Shown piece by piece: positions 21,029 to 27,654 of a stretch of DNA of 31,765 nt (its first letter is position 1; each line of letters begins with the position of its first letter). Source of the stretch: a virus. The stretch spans positions 1 through 31,765 of IMG/VR virus record IMGVR_UViG_3300019889_000028; one strand, written 5' to 3'. The position numbers and the translations under genes are program-made. A model generated the notes under the pieces. It saw only the letters and a list, made by a program, of their open reading frames with translations, was not told the DNA's origin and did not search any database.

Positions 21029-21044
21029 GGATAAGAATTTATCC
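21029..21044. repeat. Inverted repeat in the immunity region
   Basis: GGATAA-GAAT-TTATCC. A perfect 6-bp half-site repeat between the operator copies; TTATCC is also the start of a DnaA box, so a DnaA-like protein might bind here. Confidence 0.4.
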
Positions 21045-21047
21045 AAC

Positions 21048-21080
21048 TCCAAGAAGCTTGAAGTTTCCAATTATTTTGGT
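21048..21080. promoter_or_regulatory. Two near-match operators in the immunity region
   Basis: TCCAA-GAAGC-TTGAA (21048-21062) and TCCAA-TTATT-TTGGT (21066-21080), one mismatch each, 18 bp apart. With the perfect site at 21000 they form a three-operator cluster between divergent regulator genes, as in lambdoid switches. TTGAAG before the second site could be a rightward -35. Confidence 0.55.
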
Positions 21081-21082
21081 GT

Positions 21083-21097
21083 AGGTCATGTTGACCT
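21083..21097. promoter_or_regulatory. Second type of palindrome in the immunity region
   Basis: AGGTCA-TGT-TGACCT, a perfect inverted repeat unlike the TCCAA operator, 37 bp before the XRE gene. Probably bound by a different regulator, for instance the XRE protein or the Cro-like protein. Confidence 0.5.
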
Positions 21098-21133
21098 ATT
21101 GATTTTCACCCCGAGCCATGCAACTTTTACTAG

Positions 21134-21478
21134 ATGAAAAACCAAACCACCAACGACGGCGATGACGCCATTAGCGAGCGTGAGAGCGAAGCAATCCGGC
21201 GTCGCCTGATTGTCATCCGCACCCATGCGGACGGCGACAATCAGGCGGCGTTTTGCCGACGCCTTGGCATTTCCCATACCCGATGGAACAACATAGAGCG
21301 CGGCTTTCCGCTGACGCTCAAGATGGCCTTCCTTTTGATAAAGGCCGTCGATGGGTTAACCATCGGCTACATCACGCACGGCTATTTTGACCGGGTGCCC
21401 ACGCAACTCAAAAATCAACTTGTCGCGCTAGAAGATCAACTGTTTCCATCGTCCAAGGGCAAGCGCTCCACGAAATAA
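21134..21478 (+). CDS. XRE-type regulator, candidate phage repressor
   Basis: 114 residues. After a polar N-terminus, RRRLIVIRTHADGDNQAAFC RRLGISHTRWNNIERG is an XRE helix-turn-helix (about residues 22-60), followed by LTLKMAFLLIKAVDGLTIGY typical of this family. No protease domain, so not a LexA/CI-type self-cleaving repressor. Divergent from the Cro-like gene. No ribosome site of note precedes the ATG; the flanking palindrome at 21083 suggests autoregulation. Confidence 0.75.
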   Translation: MKNQTTNDGDDAISERESEAIRRRLIVIRTHADGDNQAAFCRRLGISHTRWNNIERGFPLTLKMAFLLIKAVDGLTIGYITHGYFDRVPTQLKNQLVALEDQLFPSSKGKRSTK

Positions 21479-21612
21479 TAATTCTCGGCAAGCCATTGCA
21501 TTTCTTTAAGCACCGCCAGCATGTCGCTTTTGTTTGTCATCGCCAGACAGTGTATGTCAGCAAGTGCAGCAAATGCACAAAGGGCCGCCAATCGAATTTC
21601 CGCGCCGTCCAT
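21436..21612 (-). CDS. Small antisense protein (58 aa) overlapping the repressor gene end
   Basis: ATG at 21612, stop at 21436, overlapping the XRE gene by 43 bases on the opposite strand. MDGAEIRLAALCAFAALADI, then MLAVLKEMQWLAENYYFVER. GGGGAG lies 8 bases upstream and a good promoter 40 bases further on. Helical, soluble. Not recognised as a family, but start signals are better than for most genes here. Confidence 0.62.
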   Translation of the reverse strand: MDGAEIRLAALCAFAALADIHCLAMTNKSDMLAVLKEMQWLAENYYFVERLPLDDGNS

Positions 21613-21660
21613 TTCGTCACTCCCCGGTACTTTATTACGCGCCCGTTTCGGGACTAAAAC

Positions 21661-21688
21661 ATTATCCAGATAAAAACGCGAGTGCCAA
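21661..21688 (-). promoter_or_regulatory. Leftward promoter for the 58-residue gene
   Basis: Read leftward: TTGGCA (21688-21683), 16 bp, GATAAT (21666-21661). One of the best promoters in the window, and free of the TCCAA operator in its spacer, so it could be active in the lysogen. Confidence 0.65.
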
Positions 21689-21698
21689 TCGAAAAATT

Positions 21699-21732
21699 CC
21701 CAATTTCATTGGAGCACTACAATTTCATTGGA
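21699..21732. promoter_or_regulatory. Tandem operator sites before the rightward operon
   Basis: CAATTTCATTGGA occurs twice, 19 bp apart (21701-21713 and 21720-21732), giving two one-mismatch operators. They precede the operon starting at 21788 and adjoin the leftward promoter at 21661-21688. Confidence 0.55.
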
Positions 21733-21787
21733 CCCCCAAAAAATTTGTATGTAGGCTTGTGGTCTCGGAACAGCGGAGACCCCCCAC

Positions 21788-22093
21788 ATGCACGCCACCG
21801 TCCCCCAAAACGAACTGATATCGAAGCCCGCGCCACACAAACCGCCGACCTACGGCGCGCCGCAACGCGATGCCATCGGCAGTATTGTTGACGGGCTGGT
21901 TGATGATCTGTGCCAACGCATAACTACCCTGCGGGAAACGCTGGGTCGGATCGAACAACAGGCGCTGCAAAGCGCGGCCAACGCCAAGGGAACGCTGAGT
22001 GACCATGTTGCGGTGTGCGGCAGGCTTTCCGATGAAATCGGCCGCGTGCAGGCCGTTGTCGCCGAGCTAGACCAGCAGATGGAACAGGCATGA
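21788..22093 (+). CDS. Hypothetical coiled-coil protein (101 aa)
   Basis: Pro-rich start, then helices GSIVDGLVDDLCQRITTLRE and IGRVQAVVAELDQQMEQA. ATG at 21788 with GGAG 9 bases upstream. Dimeric coiled coil likely; unknown function. Heads the operon that leads to the integrase. Confidence 0.62.
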   Translation: MHATVPQNELISKPAPHKPPTYGAPQRDAIGSIVDGLVDDLCQRITTLRETLGRIEQQALQSAANAKGTLSDHVAVCGRLSDEIGRVQAVVAELDQQMEQA

Positions 22094-22311
22094 ACCCCGA
22101 CCGGATGCTGTATCTCGTTGTCTGCGCGCATGAGCGCGGCGATTATGTCGCCGAGCGCGACGTGTCCGATTTGGACCGCAGCACCACCGTTCAGGATATC
22201 CGCGCCGGTCAATTCGGCGAGATTCTTCATGTCATCGAATTTTGCATCGCCGAAAGAATAGTCGCCGATGTGACCGAGGACGTGCTGCGCGAGGCTGGCC
22301 GCGAGCCATGA
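22090..22311 (+). CDS. Small hypothetical protein (73 aa)
   Basis: MNPDRMLYLVVCAHERGDYV, then TTVQDIRAGQFGEILHVIEF. Overlaps both neighbours by 4 bases. No known family. Confidence 0.6.
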   Translation: MNPDRMLYLVVCAHERGDYVAERDVSDLDRSTTVQDIRAGQFGEILHVIEFCIAERIVADVTEDVLREAGREP

Positions 22312-22547
22312 CAAAGCGCTCCGCAATGAAAGCGGCGACCGCCGCCGACGTTGAGCGCGTCCTAGAGGATGCCGCCCGTGTCCGCGATGAACTGACCTTT
22401 TTGCTGATCCAGATCGGCGCGGGCCAGTGCGAACCCCTGCCCGGCGCGACGGGCTACGCCATGCGCTGCATCAATTTCAGCCGGGTCTATGGCGAGGCCA
22501 CATCGCACTTTCTATGCCGCGCCGAGCTACAGGACCGTACCAAATAA
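22308..22547 (+). CDS. Small hypothetical protein (79 aa)
   Basis: MTKRSAMKAATAADVERVLE, a helical segment with RDELTFLLIQIGAG and a C-terminal part with scattered Cys. Coupled by a 4-base overlap. Function unknown. Confidence 0.58.
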   Translation: MTKRSAMKAATAADVERVLEDAARVRDELTFLLIQIGAGQCEPLPGATGYAMRCINFSRVYGEATSHFLCRAELQDRTK

Positions 22548-22553
22548 ATTGGA
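22539..22553. promoter_or_regulatory. Near-match operator before the excisionase-like gene
   Basis: ACCAA-ATAAA-TTGGA, one mismatch. It overlaps the stop of the preceding gene and lies 28 bp before the ATG at 22581, suggesting control of excision and integration by the same regulator. Confidence 0.45.
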
Positions 22554-22580
22554 CTTCTTGTGAAAAATGGAGTAAGGGCA

Positions 22581-22979
22581 ATGAACGAATTGCCGGAAGC
22601 ATTCACCGCCGCCTTTGCTGGCCGGGTCTACATTTCTCTTCCCGAATTGGCCGCATTGCTCGAAATGGACAAGCGCACCTTGCTTGCCCAGCTTGAACGG
22701 GTCGAGGCGCTGCCGTGGCGGCAAAAGGGGATCAGCCAGAAAAAGCCGCGCCGGGTTTTTTCGTTCTCCGATGTGGAACTGATCTGGCGCGACATGGCGC
22801 GACAAGGGGAACAGCAATGGCAAAGGCCAAACTATCCGGCAAATACGTCAAGCGCAGGAGCGAGCAATCCGAGTGGCGCTACCGTTTCGAGGTTGCCGGT
22901 CAAAAATATGAAGATGCCACCGGCATTTTCGATCAAAGAAAGGCGGAAGCTTTTGCGGCCCAAAAGCGACGCGACGTAA
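22581..22979 (+). CDS. Excisionase-like/MerR-type HTH protein overlapping integrase
   Basis: 132 residues from ATG 22581 (MNELPEAFTAAFAGR), with AAGGGC just upstream. VYISLPELAALLEMDKRTLL and RVFSFSDVELIWRDM form a winged-helix of the excisionase/MerR kind in the first 75 residues. The remaining 55 residues are read in a different frame through the start of the integrase gene (163-base overlap) and look like incidental sequence, yet no stop intervenes. Position before the integrase supports an Xis role. Confidence 0.65.
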   Translation: MNELPEAFTAAFAGRVYISLPELAALLEMDKRTLLAQLERVEALPWRQKGISQKKPRRVFSFSDVELIWRDMARQGEQQWQRPNYPANTSSAGASNPSGATVSRLPVKNMKMPPAFSIKERRKLLRPKSDAT

Positions 22980-24028
22980 AGGCGCTGTTGGCGAACGAGG
23001 CCAAGGTCAACCGGGGACCGATGAGCTTTGGCCGGGCTTGCGAAGTGTTCATTGCCGAAAAGGTGCCGACCTTCCTGAGTGAAGAAGAGAGCGACGTCCG
23101 CACCCAGATCGCTTTCATGCAGAAGCACATCAAGCCGGGCCTGTTGCTGCACGAAATCCCGGCCACCGCCATCACCGCGATGGCGGTGGCGCGGCGAGCG
23201 ACCTTTAAGCGGGCGCGCGGCGGCGTCATGGTGCGGATCAAAGGCTCGACTGCCGACTATACCGTTGATCTGTTGCATCGGATTTTGAATTACGCCCATG
23301 ACAACCACGGGGCCACCGTGGCGCATTTCAAATGGGCCACCTTCCGCAGCAAGAAGGAGCGCAAGGAGAAGGGGGCCAAGACGCGCCGGGCGATCCGGCC
23401 CGAAGTCGAACAGATGATCTTGGCGACGATCAGCCCGGAATATCTCCAAGTCACCCGCTTTGCGCTATTGACCGGCTTGCGCGCCACCGAAAACCTGTTG
23501 CGCTGGGACCAGATCAATTGGAGCGAAAAGATCGCCGAGAACGTCAAGGGCAAGGGCCATCGGGCGCTTGGCCGCAACGTGATGCTGGGCCGGGCGGCGA
23601 TGGCGATCCTGCAAGCCGAGCATAGCCGCAATGACCGCGATCCGGTCCATGTGTTCAGCTACGCGGCGCACAAGACACGGCTGATCGGCAACACCGGCCG
23701 GATGACGATCCGGGGCCAGCGCTACGCCATCACCTATTCAGGTTGGAATTCGGCATGGGACCGCATGAAGACCGCGCTAGAGCTACAAGGCAAGGTCCGC
23801 ATCCACGATCTGCGCCACACCTTTGGGACGCGCAACGCCAAAAAGGTCCACATCGGAAACCTCCAAGAAATGATGGGCCACGCCAAGGCGGATACCACGC
23901 TGGGCTATATCAGCCCCGACGATGATGCGATCCGCGCCGCCCTTGACTCCGCGCCGATGCCGATGCCTTTGGGGAGCGACGAAAAAGTTGTCCCCATAGT
24001 TGTCCCCGCCACCGCGAGAGGACACTAA
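22817..24028 (+). CDS. int: Tyrosine site-specific integrase
   Basis: 403 residues. N-terminal arm/SAM-like region followed by the catalytic domain with Arg222 (TGLRATENLLRW), H330-x-x-R333 (IHDLRHTFG), H355 (MMGHAKADTT) and nucleophile Tyr364 (TLGYIS). Start set at ATG 22817 because ACAAGGGGAACAGCA precedes it and the protein then begins MAKAKLSGKYVKRR. Catalyses integration and, with an Xis, excision. The last codons contain two of the repeats proposed below as integrase arm sites. Confidence 0.92.
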   Translation: MAKAKLSGKYVKRRSEQSEWRYRFEVAGQKYEDATGIFDQRKAEAFAAQKRRDVKALLANEAKVNRGPMSFGRACEVFIAEKVPTFLSEEESDVRTQIAFMQKHIKPGLLLHEIPATAITAMAVARRATFKRARGGVMVRIKGSTADYTVDLLHRILNYAHDNHGATVAHFKWATFRSKKERKEKGAKTRRAIRPEVEQMILATISPEYLQVTRFALLTGLRATENLLRWDQINWSEKIAENVKGKGHRALGRNVMLGRAAMAILQAEHSRNDRDPVHVFSYAAHKTRLIGNTGRMTIRGQRYAITYSGWNSAWDRMKTALELQGKVRIHDLRHTFGTRNAKKVHIGNLQEMMGHAKADTTLGYISPDDDAIRAALDSAPMPMPLGSDEKVVPIVVPATARGH

Positions 24029-24238
24029 GCGGTTCAAATCATTAGGGAAATGGAGATATGACCAACTACAAGGAACGAATTCGCCCCGGTTTTTGTCCCT
24101 GCCCCTGAAAATGCAGAAAACCCCTTTAAACAAAGGGGTTTTTTCATTTCTGCCCAAAAGAACAAAGGACGTATAAAGGCATCCGGGGACAACTTTTTAC
24201 ATCTAAAAGCAGCAAAAGTTGTCCCCGAATCTGTCCCC
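23987..24238. other. Candidate attP region (tandem GTTGTCCCC repeats)
   Basis: GTTGTCCCC at 23987 and 23999, inverted at 24185, again at 24218, with a weaker copy TCTGTCCCC at 24230. The two direct pairs both have 12-bp spacing and are preceded by AAAA. This resembles arm-type integrase sites flanking a core. A tRNA T-loop-like GGTTCAAATC at about 24032-24041 lies between them and could be part of the core. The inverted pair also forms a 13-bp hairpin. Confidence 0.5.
24117..24144 (+). terminator. Integrase terminator (bidirectional form)
   Basis: AAAACCCCTTT pairs with AAAGGGGTTTT over a 4-base loop, followed by further T. A-run on the left makes it usable in both directions. Confidence 0.88.
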
Positions 24239-24759
24239 GAATTGCCGGTTTGTTCCGCTCGCCTGTTTAGCTTCGCAGCCACCGTCACGCGGGCCGCTTA
24301 TGCTGCCTTGCGCACATAGCGCGGCACGCCCACGGCGCAACCGACAGGGCCTTGTTAGTTGCCGCCCGCGCTGATCGTTGCCGAATGTTTTGACGCGCCA
24401 TCGCTGCTGCATTCAACAGCACTTGCCCAAAAACAATGCGCGGGCGCGGCGAGTTCCCTGATATTGTAAGCAAGCTTATATTATCAGATGCAATATTCAG
24501 CATACACCGGATTTTCGATTTTATTCCCCGAGCGCGCATTAGACAAAATATCTAAGCGCACAACCCGGTGTTGATATTTTTTTTTGGAAACATCATTTCG
24601 CCGTGAATCATAGCGATTTGGATGCGCCAACAAACAATTTGGACAAACTTTCTCCATCTTATTTTTTTGGAGACAGGACGGGTTGTGTGTGTGTAGGCTC
24701 ACTCCGTTTGTGCGACGGCGCACAAGCCAATCGGCCTTCCCAAAGGAGGGGAATTAAAA
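24239..24759. other. Long intergenic stretch between attP candidate and the right operon
   Basis: About 520 bp. The first half is GC-rich without a convincing gene; the second half turns AT-rich (24465-24680), with the inverted repeat TAAGC-AA-GCTTA, long T-runs and a weak operator-like site (24629-24643). The promoter of the 24760 operon must lie here but I cannot place it with confidence. Confidence 0.4.
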
Positions 24760-25143
24760 GTGGCGACGAAGAAGAAACCAAACCCGCGATCAGTGGTCGC
24801 GTTCGACAAGCAAGTTGGGCACCGCGTCCGTAGCTACCGCAACGCGGCGGCCCTTTCGCAAGCGGAACTCGGCGAAAAGCTTGGCGTGAGCTTTCAGCAA
24901 ATCCAGAAATACGAAAAAGGCGTCAATCGGATGTCGTTCAACAAGGCCGTGGCCGTGTCGGACGTATTGCATTGCACCGTCGCCGACTTGGCGGGGCAAG
25001 ACGGAGCCGTCAAACTATCGAGCCCGCTTGACGGAATTGATTTCAAGATGATGGAGGAATTCAACCAGTTTGAGCCAACGCTAAAACCGGCCGTCCTCAC
25101 CATTCTCAGGCAAATCAATGATGGGTTCAAAAAGCGCAAATAG
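24760..25143 (+). CDS. XRE-family transcriptional regulator
   Basis: 127 residues. GHRVRSYRNAAALSQAELGE KLGVSFQQIQKYEKGVNRM is the XRE helix-turn-helix (about residues 20-58) in the form common in Rhizobiales (SFQQIQKYEKG). C-terminal helical segment FNQFEPTLKPAVLTILRQI may dimerise. GTG start with AAAGGAGGGG, the strongest ribosome site in the window. Another candidate for binding the TCCAA operators. Confidence 0.85.
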   Translation: MATKKKPNPRSVVAFDKQVGHRVRSYRNAAALSQAELGEKLGVSFQQIQKYEKGVNRMSFNKAVAVSDVLHCTVADLAGQDGAVKLSSPLDGIDFKMMEEFNQFEPTLKPAVLTILRQINDGFKKRK

Positions 25144-25157
25144 AAGGGGAAGTGACT

Positions 25158-25844
25158 ATGCCGAAAGAACTACCTATAGAGCGTTTCCGAATATGGATTG
25201 ATGATGTTGATCCTGCCGATGTTGGCCCTACCGTGGCCGCCCTGACCAAACTAGGACGCGGCAAAGTCGGTTTTGAATTGATCGAGGACGTGCGAAGCTT
25301 CGCGAAAAAAGCCAGCCACGAAGTCAACGCGGCTGAGTTTCTAGCGCCGTGGATTGCCGAGCATCCGACCTTTCGGGCCACTGAGGTCGTCAAGCATTTC
25401 GAGGCGAACGGTCGTAGTGGGGGCAGCGCCTATAGCGCACTCACCGCCCTTGCCGAAAATAAAGTCTTGAAGAAACTTGGCCCCGGCAACTACGCCCGCG
25501 CCGACATCAAGCACCTTGCCGGGCCGAGCGCCCCCAAGAAAATTGCCAACGCGCAAAAATACGCGGTCCCCAACGCGACCTTCGCCCTGCGCGCCGCGCG
25601 CCGCAGTCATGGCCGCTGCAACATCACCAGCCTCAAGCGTCTATTCGAGAAAGACGGCCGCAATCCCGCTTCGGTCAGCCCGACGCTCAACGATCTAATC
25701 GAAAAGAAATTGCTCAAGCGCGTGAATGACGGCGAGTATGTGATGCTTCAAGCAAAGCCACCATCCAACAGATCACCAAAACCCAACGAACAACCGAAAC
25801 CCAACGGGAGCGCCCAGATAGTGGAGACAGCGCAACATGGCTAA
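25158..25844 (+). CDS. Tandem winged-helix protein (228 aa)
   Basis: Two similar winged-helix units: about residues 56-115 (EFLAPWIAEHPTFRATEVVK to VLKKLGPGNYARAD) and 140-198 (ATFALRAARRSHGRCNITSL to LLKRVNDGEYVML). Both have a helix-helix-recognition helix-wing order with a Gly-x-Tyr wing. The C-terminus is Pro/Asn-rich and disordered. DNA-binding role likely; could be a replication or transcription switch. ATG at 25158 with AAGGGGA upstream. Confidence 0.68.
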   Translation: MPKELPIERFRIWIDDVDPADVGPTVAALTKLGRGKVGFELIEDVRSFAKKASHEVNAAEFLAPWIAEHPTFRATEVVKHFEANGRSGGSAYSALTALAENKVLKKLGPGNYARADIKHLAGPSAPKKIANAQKYAVPNATFALRAARRSHGRCNITSLKRLFEKDGRNPASVSPTLNDLIEKKLLKRVNDGEYVMLQAKPPSNRSPKPNEQPKPNGSAQIVETAQHG

Positions 25845-26187
25845 GAACGGAACAATGTGGCTGACGCGCTCCTATAATTTTATCGATAAAGACCCTGAAA
25901 TCGATACCTTCCGGACCATCTACCAAAAAGAACACATCAAGGAGAGCGACCTAGCGGCACTCGCCGGATTGTCGGCAAGTACGGTAGTGAATATGTTCGG
26001 GGGGAAAACCCGCAAACCGCAGCACGCCACGTTCGCAAAAATGGCCGGGGCGATGGGCTACGAATACGGGCTACAGCGCGACAAAGCGCCCAACTACGAC
26101 AAGGAAATTCCGAAGGCGCGCGAGGAATTCAAGGCCCACAAAGAGGCCCTGCAAAAGAAGCGAGAGCGCGAAGCCAAAAAGAAATAA
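25837..26187 (+). CDS. HTH protein with basic tail
   Basis: 116 residues. RSYNFIDKDPEIDTFRTIYQ then IKESDLAALAGLSASTVVNM followed by GGKTRKPQHATFAKMAGAMG is an XRE-like helix-turn-helix; the last 30 residues are a Lys/Arg-rich helix. Overlaps the previous gene by 8 bases. I recall similar proteins from Rhizobiales phages without known function. Confidence 0.66.
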   Translation: MAKNGTMWLTRSYNFIDKDPEIDTFRTIYQKEHIKESDLAALAGLSASTVVNMFGGKTRKPQHATFAKMAGAMGYEYGLQRDKAPNYDKEIPKAREEFKAHKEALQKKREREAKKK

Positions 26188-26199
26188 GGGAGACCAAGG

Positions 26200-26847
26200 A
26201 TGGGCGAGTTGAACGCGGCGATCAGAGACATTCCAATTCCGGCGCGCCTTGCACGGCGGCCAGTGTCGGAGCGCGGTTTTCCGGTGCCGTGGTTCGCCTC
26301 GCTCATCAATGGCAAGTGGGATTTGGTCAATCTCGATCCGCGCAAAATCCGCGATGCCTACCAGCAGAAAAAATGCTTTCTGTGCGGCGAACCATTGGGC
26401 ACGTTTCGCTGCTTTGTGATCGGCCCGATGTGTTCGATCAACCGCGTTTCAGCCGAGCCGCCCGCGCACCGAGATTGCGCCGAATATGCCGTGCGCGCCT
26501 GCCCGTTCCTCGCCCGGCCCAACGCCAAGCGCAACGACAAGGCGCACACTGGCGCGCTAGAGGACAACCCCGGCCTTCCAATCGAACACAATCCCGGCGC
26601 GACGCTGATCTGGATTACCAAGCGTTACTGGCCGATCAATGCCGGGGGCGGGACGCTGTTTCAGATCGGCGATCCGGTTGAAGTCTATTGGTACGCCGAA
26701 GGCCGCCCGGCGACGCGCGCCGAGATCATCGCAGCTATCGACAAGGGCCTGCCGTTCTTGCGCAAGGCCGCCACCGATGAAGGCCCCGAGGCCGTCCGCG
26801 AGCTAGAGGGCTACATCAAACGCGCCATGCCGTTGGTGCCCGCATGA
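26200..26847 (+). CDS. Conserved phage protein with Cys cluster (215 aa)
   Basis: CFLCGEPLGTFRCFVIGPMC followed by NRVSAEPPAHRDCAEYAVRA and CPFL: a set of Cys and His that probably binds zinc or iron. The pattern recurs in many uncharacterised phage and bacterial proteins. Later WITKRYWPINAGGGTLFQIG and a helical C-terminus. Start ATG 26200 with GGGAGA upstream. Function unknown. Confidence 0.75.
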   Translation: MGELNAAIRDIPIPARLARRPVSERGFPVPWFASLINGKWDLVNLDPRKIRDAYQQKKCFLCGEPLGTFRCFVIGPMCSINRVSAEPPAHRDCAEYAVRACPFLARPNAKRNDKAHTGALEDNPGLPIEHNPGATLIWITKRYWPINAGGGTLFQIGDPVEVYWYAEGRPATRAEIIAAIDKGLPFLRKAATDEGPEAVRELEGYIKRAMPLVPA

Positions 26848-27119
26848 ACAGCGCCGCCGATATCGCCGCCGCGCAACAGAGGGCACGCAAGCGCGGCAAT
26901 CTCAGTATTTGGACGGTCTACAGCCACCCGAAGGATTTCCCGCATTCCTACGTCGCGCGCCGGTTTGAGGTTGGCAGCGGCAAGCCCGAGCCGCTTGCGA
27001 CCGCCGATATCGTGCAGGGCGAATTATCAACGATCCGCGCCAGCTTTGCCTGTTGCGGGCTTGTCTGCCTCGCCCGCAACGAGGGCGATGATCCGGTAAT
27101 CGTGGAGAGTTGGATATGA
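26844..27119 (+). CDS. Small hypothetical protein (91 aa)
   Basis: SIWTVYSHPKDFPHSYVARR then ADIVQGELSTIRASFACCGL. Recalls uncharacterised phage proteins that act together with the previous gene. Overlaps both neighbours by 4 bases. Confidence 0.66.
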   Translation: MNSAADIAAAQQRARKRGNLSIWTVYSHPKDFPHSYVARRFEVGSGKPEPLATADIVQGELSTIRASFACCGLVCLARNEGDDPVIVESWI

Positions 27120-27436
27120 AATATGTGATTCGTCAGATCAGGCCGCAGGGCAAGTCGGCACTTGCCGATCAGGCTACCCTCCCCGCGCTGGTCGCTGCCC
27201 AGATCGAAAACAAGGTAGAGCTTGGCCCCTATCTGGAATGGTCCGATCCGAACGCCAAGGATGGACTCGGCGACGATGGATGGACCGACGATCCGGCCAA
27301 GGCCAAGCGCTTCCCGAGCTTCACGGCGGCAATGGAATGCTGGAAAGCGCAAAGCACCGTGCGCCCGCTCCGCGACGATGGCCGCCCCAACCGGCCGCTA
27401 ACGGCCTATAGCGTCGCTTTGATTGATCTGCCGTGA
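27116..27436 (+). CDS. Hypothetical protein (106 aa)
   Basis: MKYVIRQIRPQGKSALADQA; acidic middle DPNAKDGLGDDGWTDDPAKA and FTAAMECWKAQS near the end. ATG 27116 chosen for the 4-base overlap with the upstream stop. No family known. Confidence 0.62.
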   Translation: MKYVIRQIRPQGKSALADQATLPALVAAQIENKVELGPYLEWSDPNAKDGLGDDGWTDDPAKAKRFPSFTAAMECWKAQSTVRPLRDDGRPNRPLTAYSVALIDLP

Positions 27437-27654
27437 AGGTCAAGATTTTCACCGTCGCCCACGTCCCCGAACATTTACAGCAAAAATGGTTGCAGCATTT
27501 GCGCGACTTCGACACCGACAATCCCGACTGCCATTTTCAGGTCGCGGTTGAAGGTCCAGAGGTCGATTTTGCCGACGCCATCAAACTACTCCGGGTCGAG
27601 CCGGGCCTGACTTTCAGCAAAATCTACCAGCGCGCGAAGTGGAGCAAGCCATGA
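27433..27654 (+). CDS. Hypothetical protein (73 aa)
   Basis: GTG start, overlapping by 4 bases. MKVKIFTVAHVPEHLQQKWL, DCHFQVAVEGPEVDFADAIK. A small alpha/beta protein. Unknown. Confidence 0.6.
   Translation: MKVKIFTVAHVPEHLQQKWLQHLRDFDTDNPDCHFQVAVEGPEVDFADAIKLLRVEPGLTFSKIYQRAKWSKP

Noticed and set aside
24028-24060. Possible tRNA gene fragment (GGTTCAAATC)
   Set aside because: The T-loop-like string has no matching stem and no acceptor end, so it is not a tRNA gene; kept only as a hint for the att core.
24285-24539. 84-codon leftward frame in the long intergenic region
   Set aside because: Arg/Ala-rich composition as expected of random GC-rich frames, no ribosome site, no recognised domain.
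24685-24700. Short GT-dinucleotide run
   Set aside because: Only about five units; too short to treat as a phase-variable tract.
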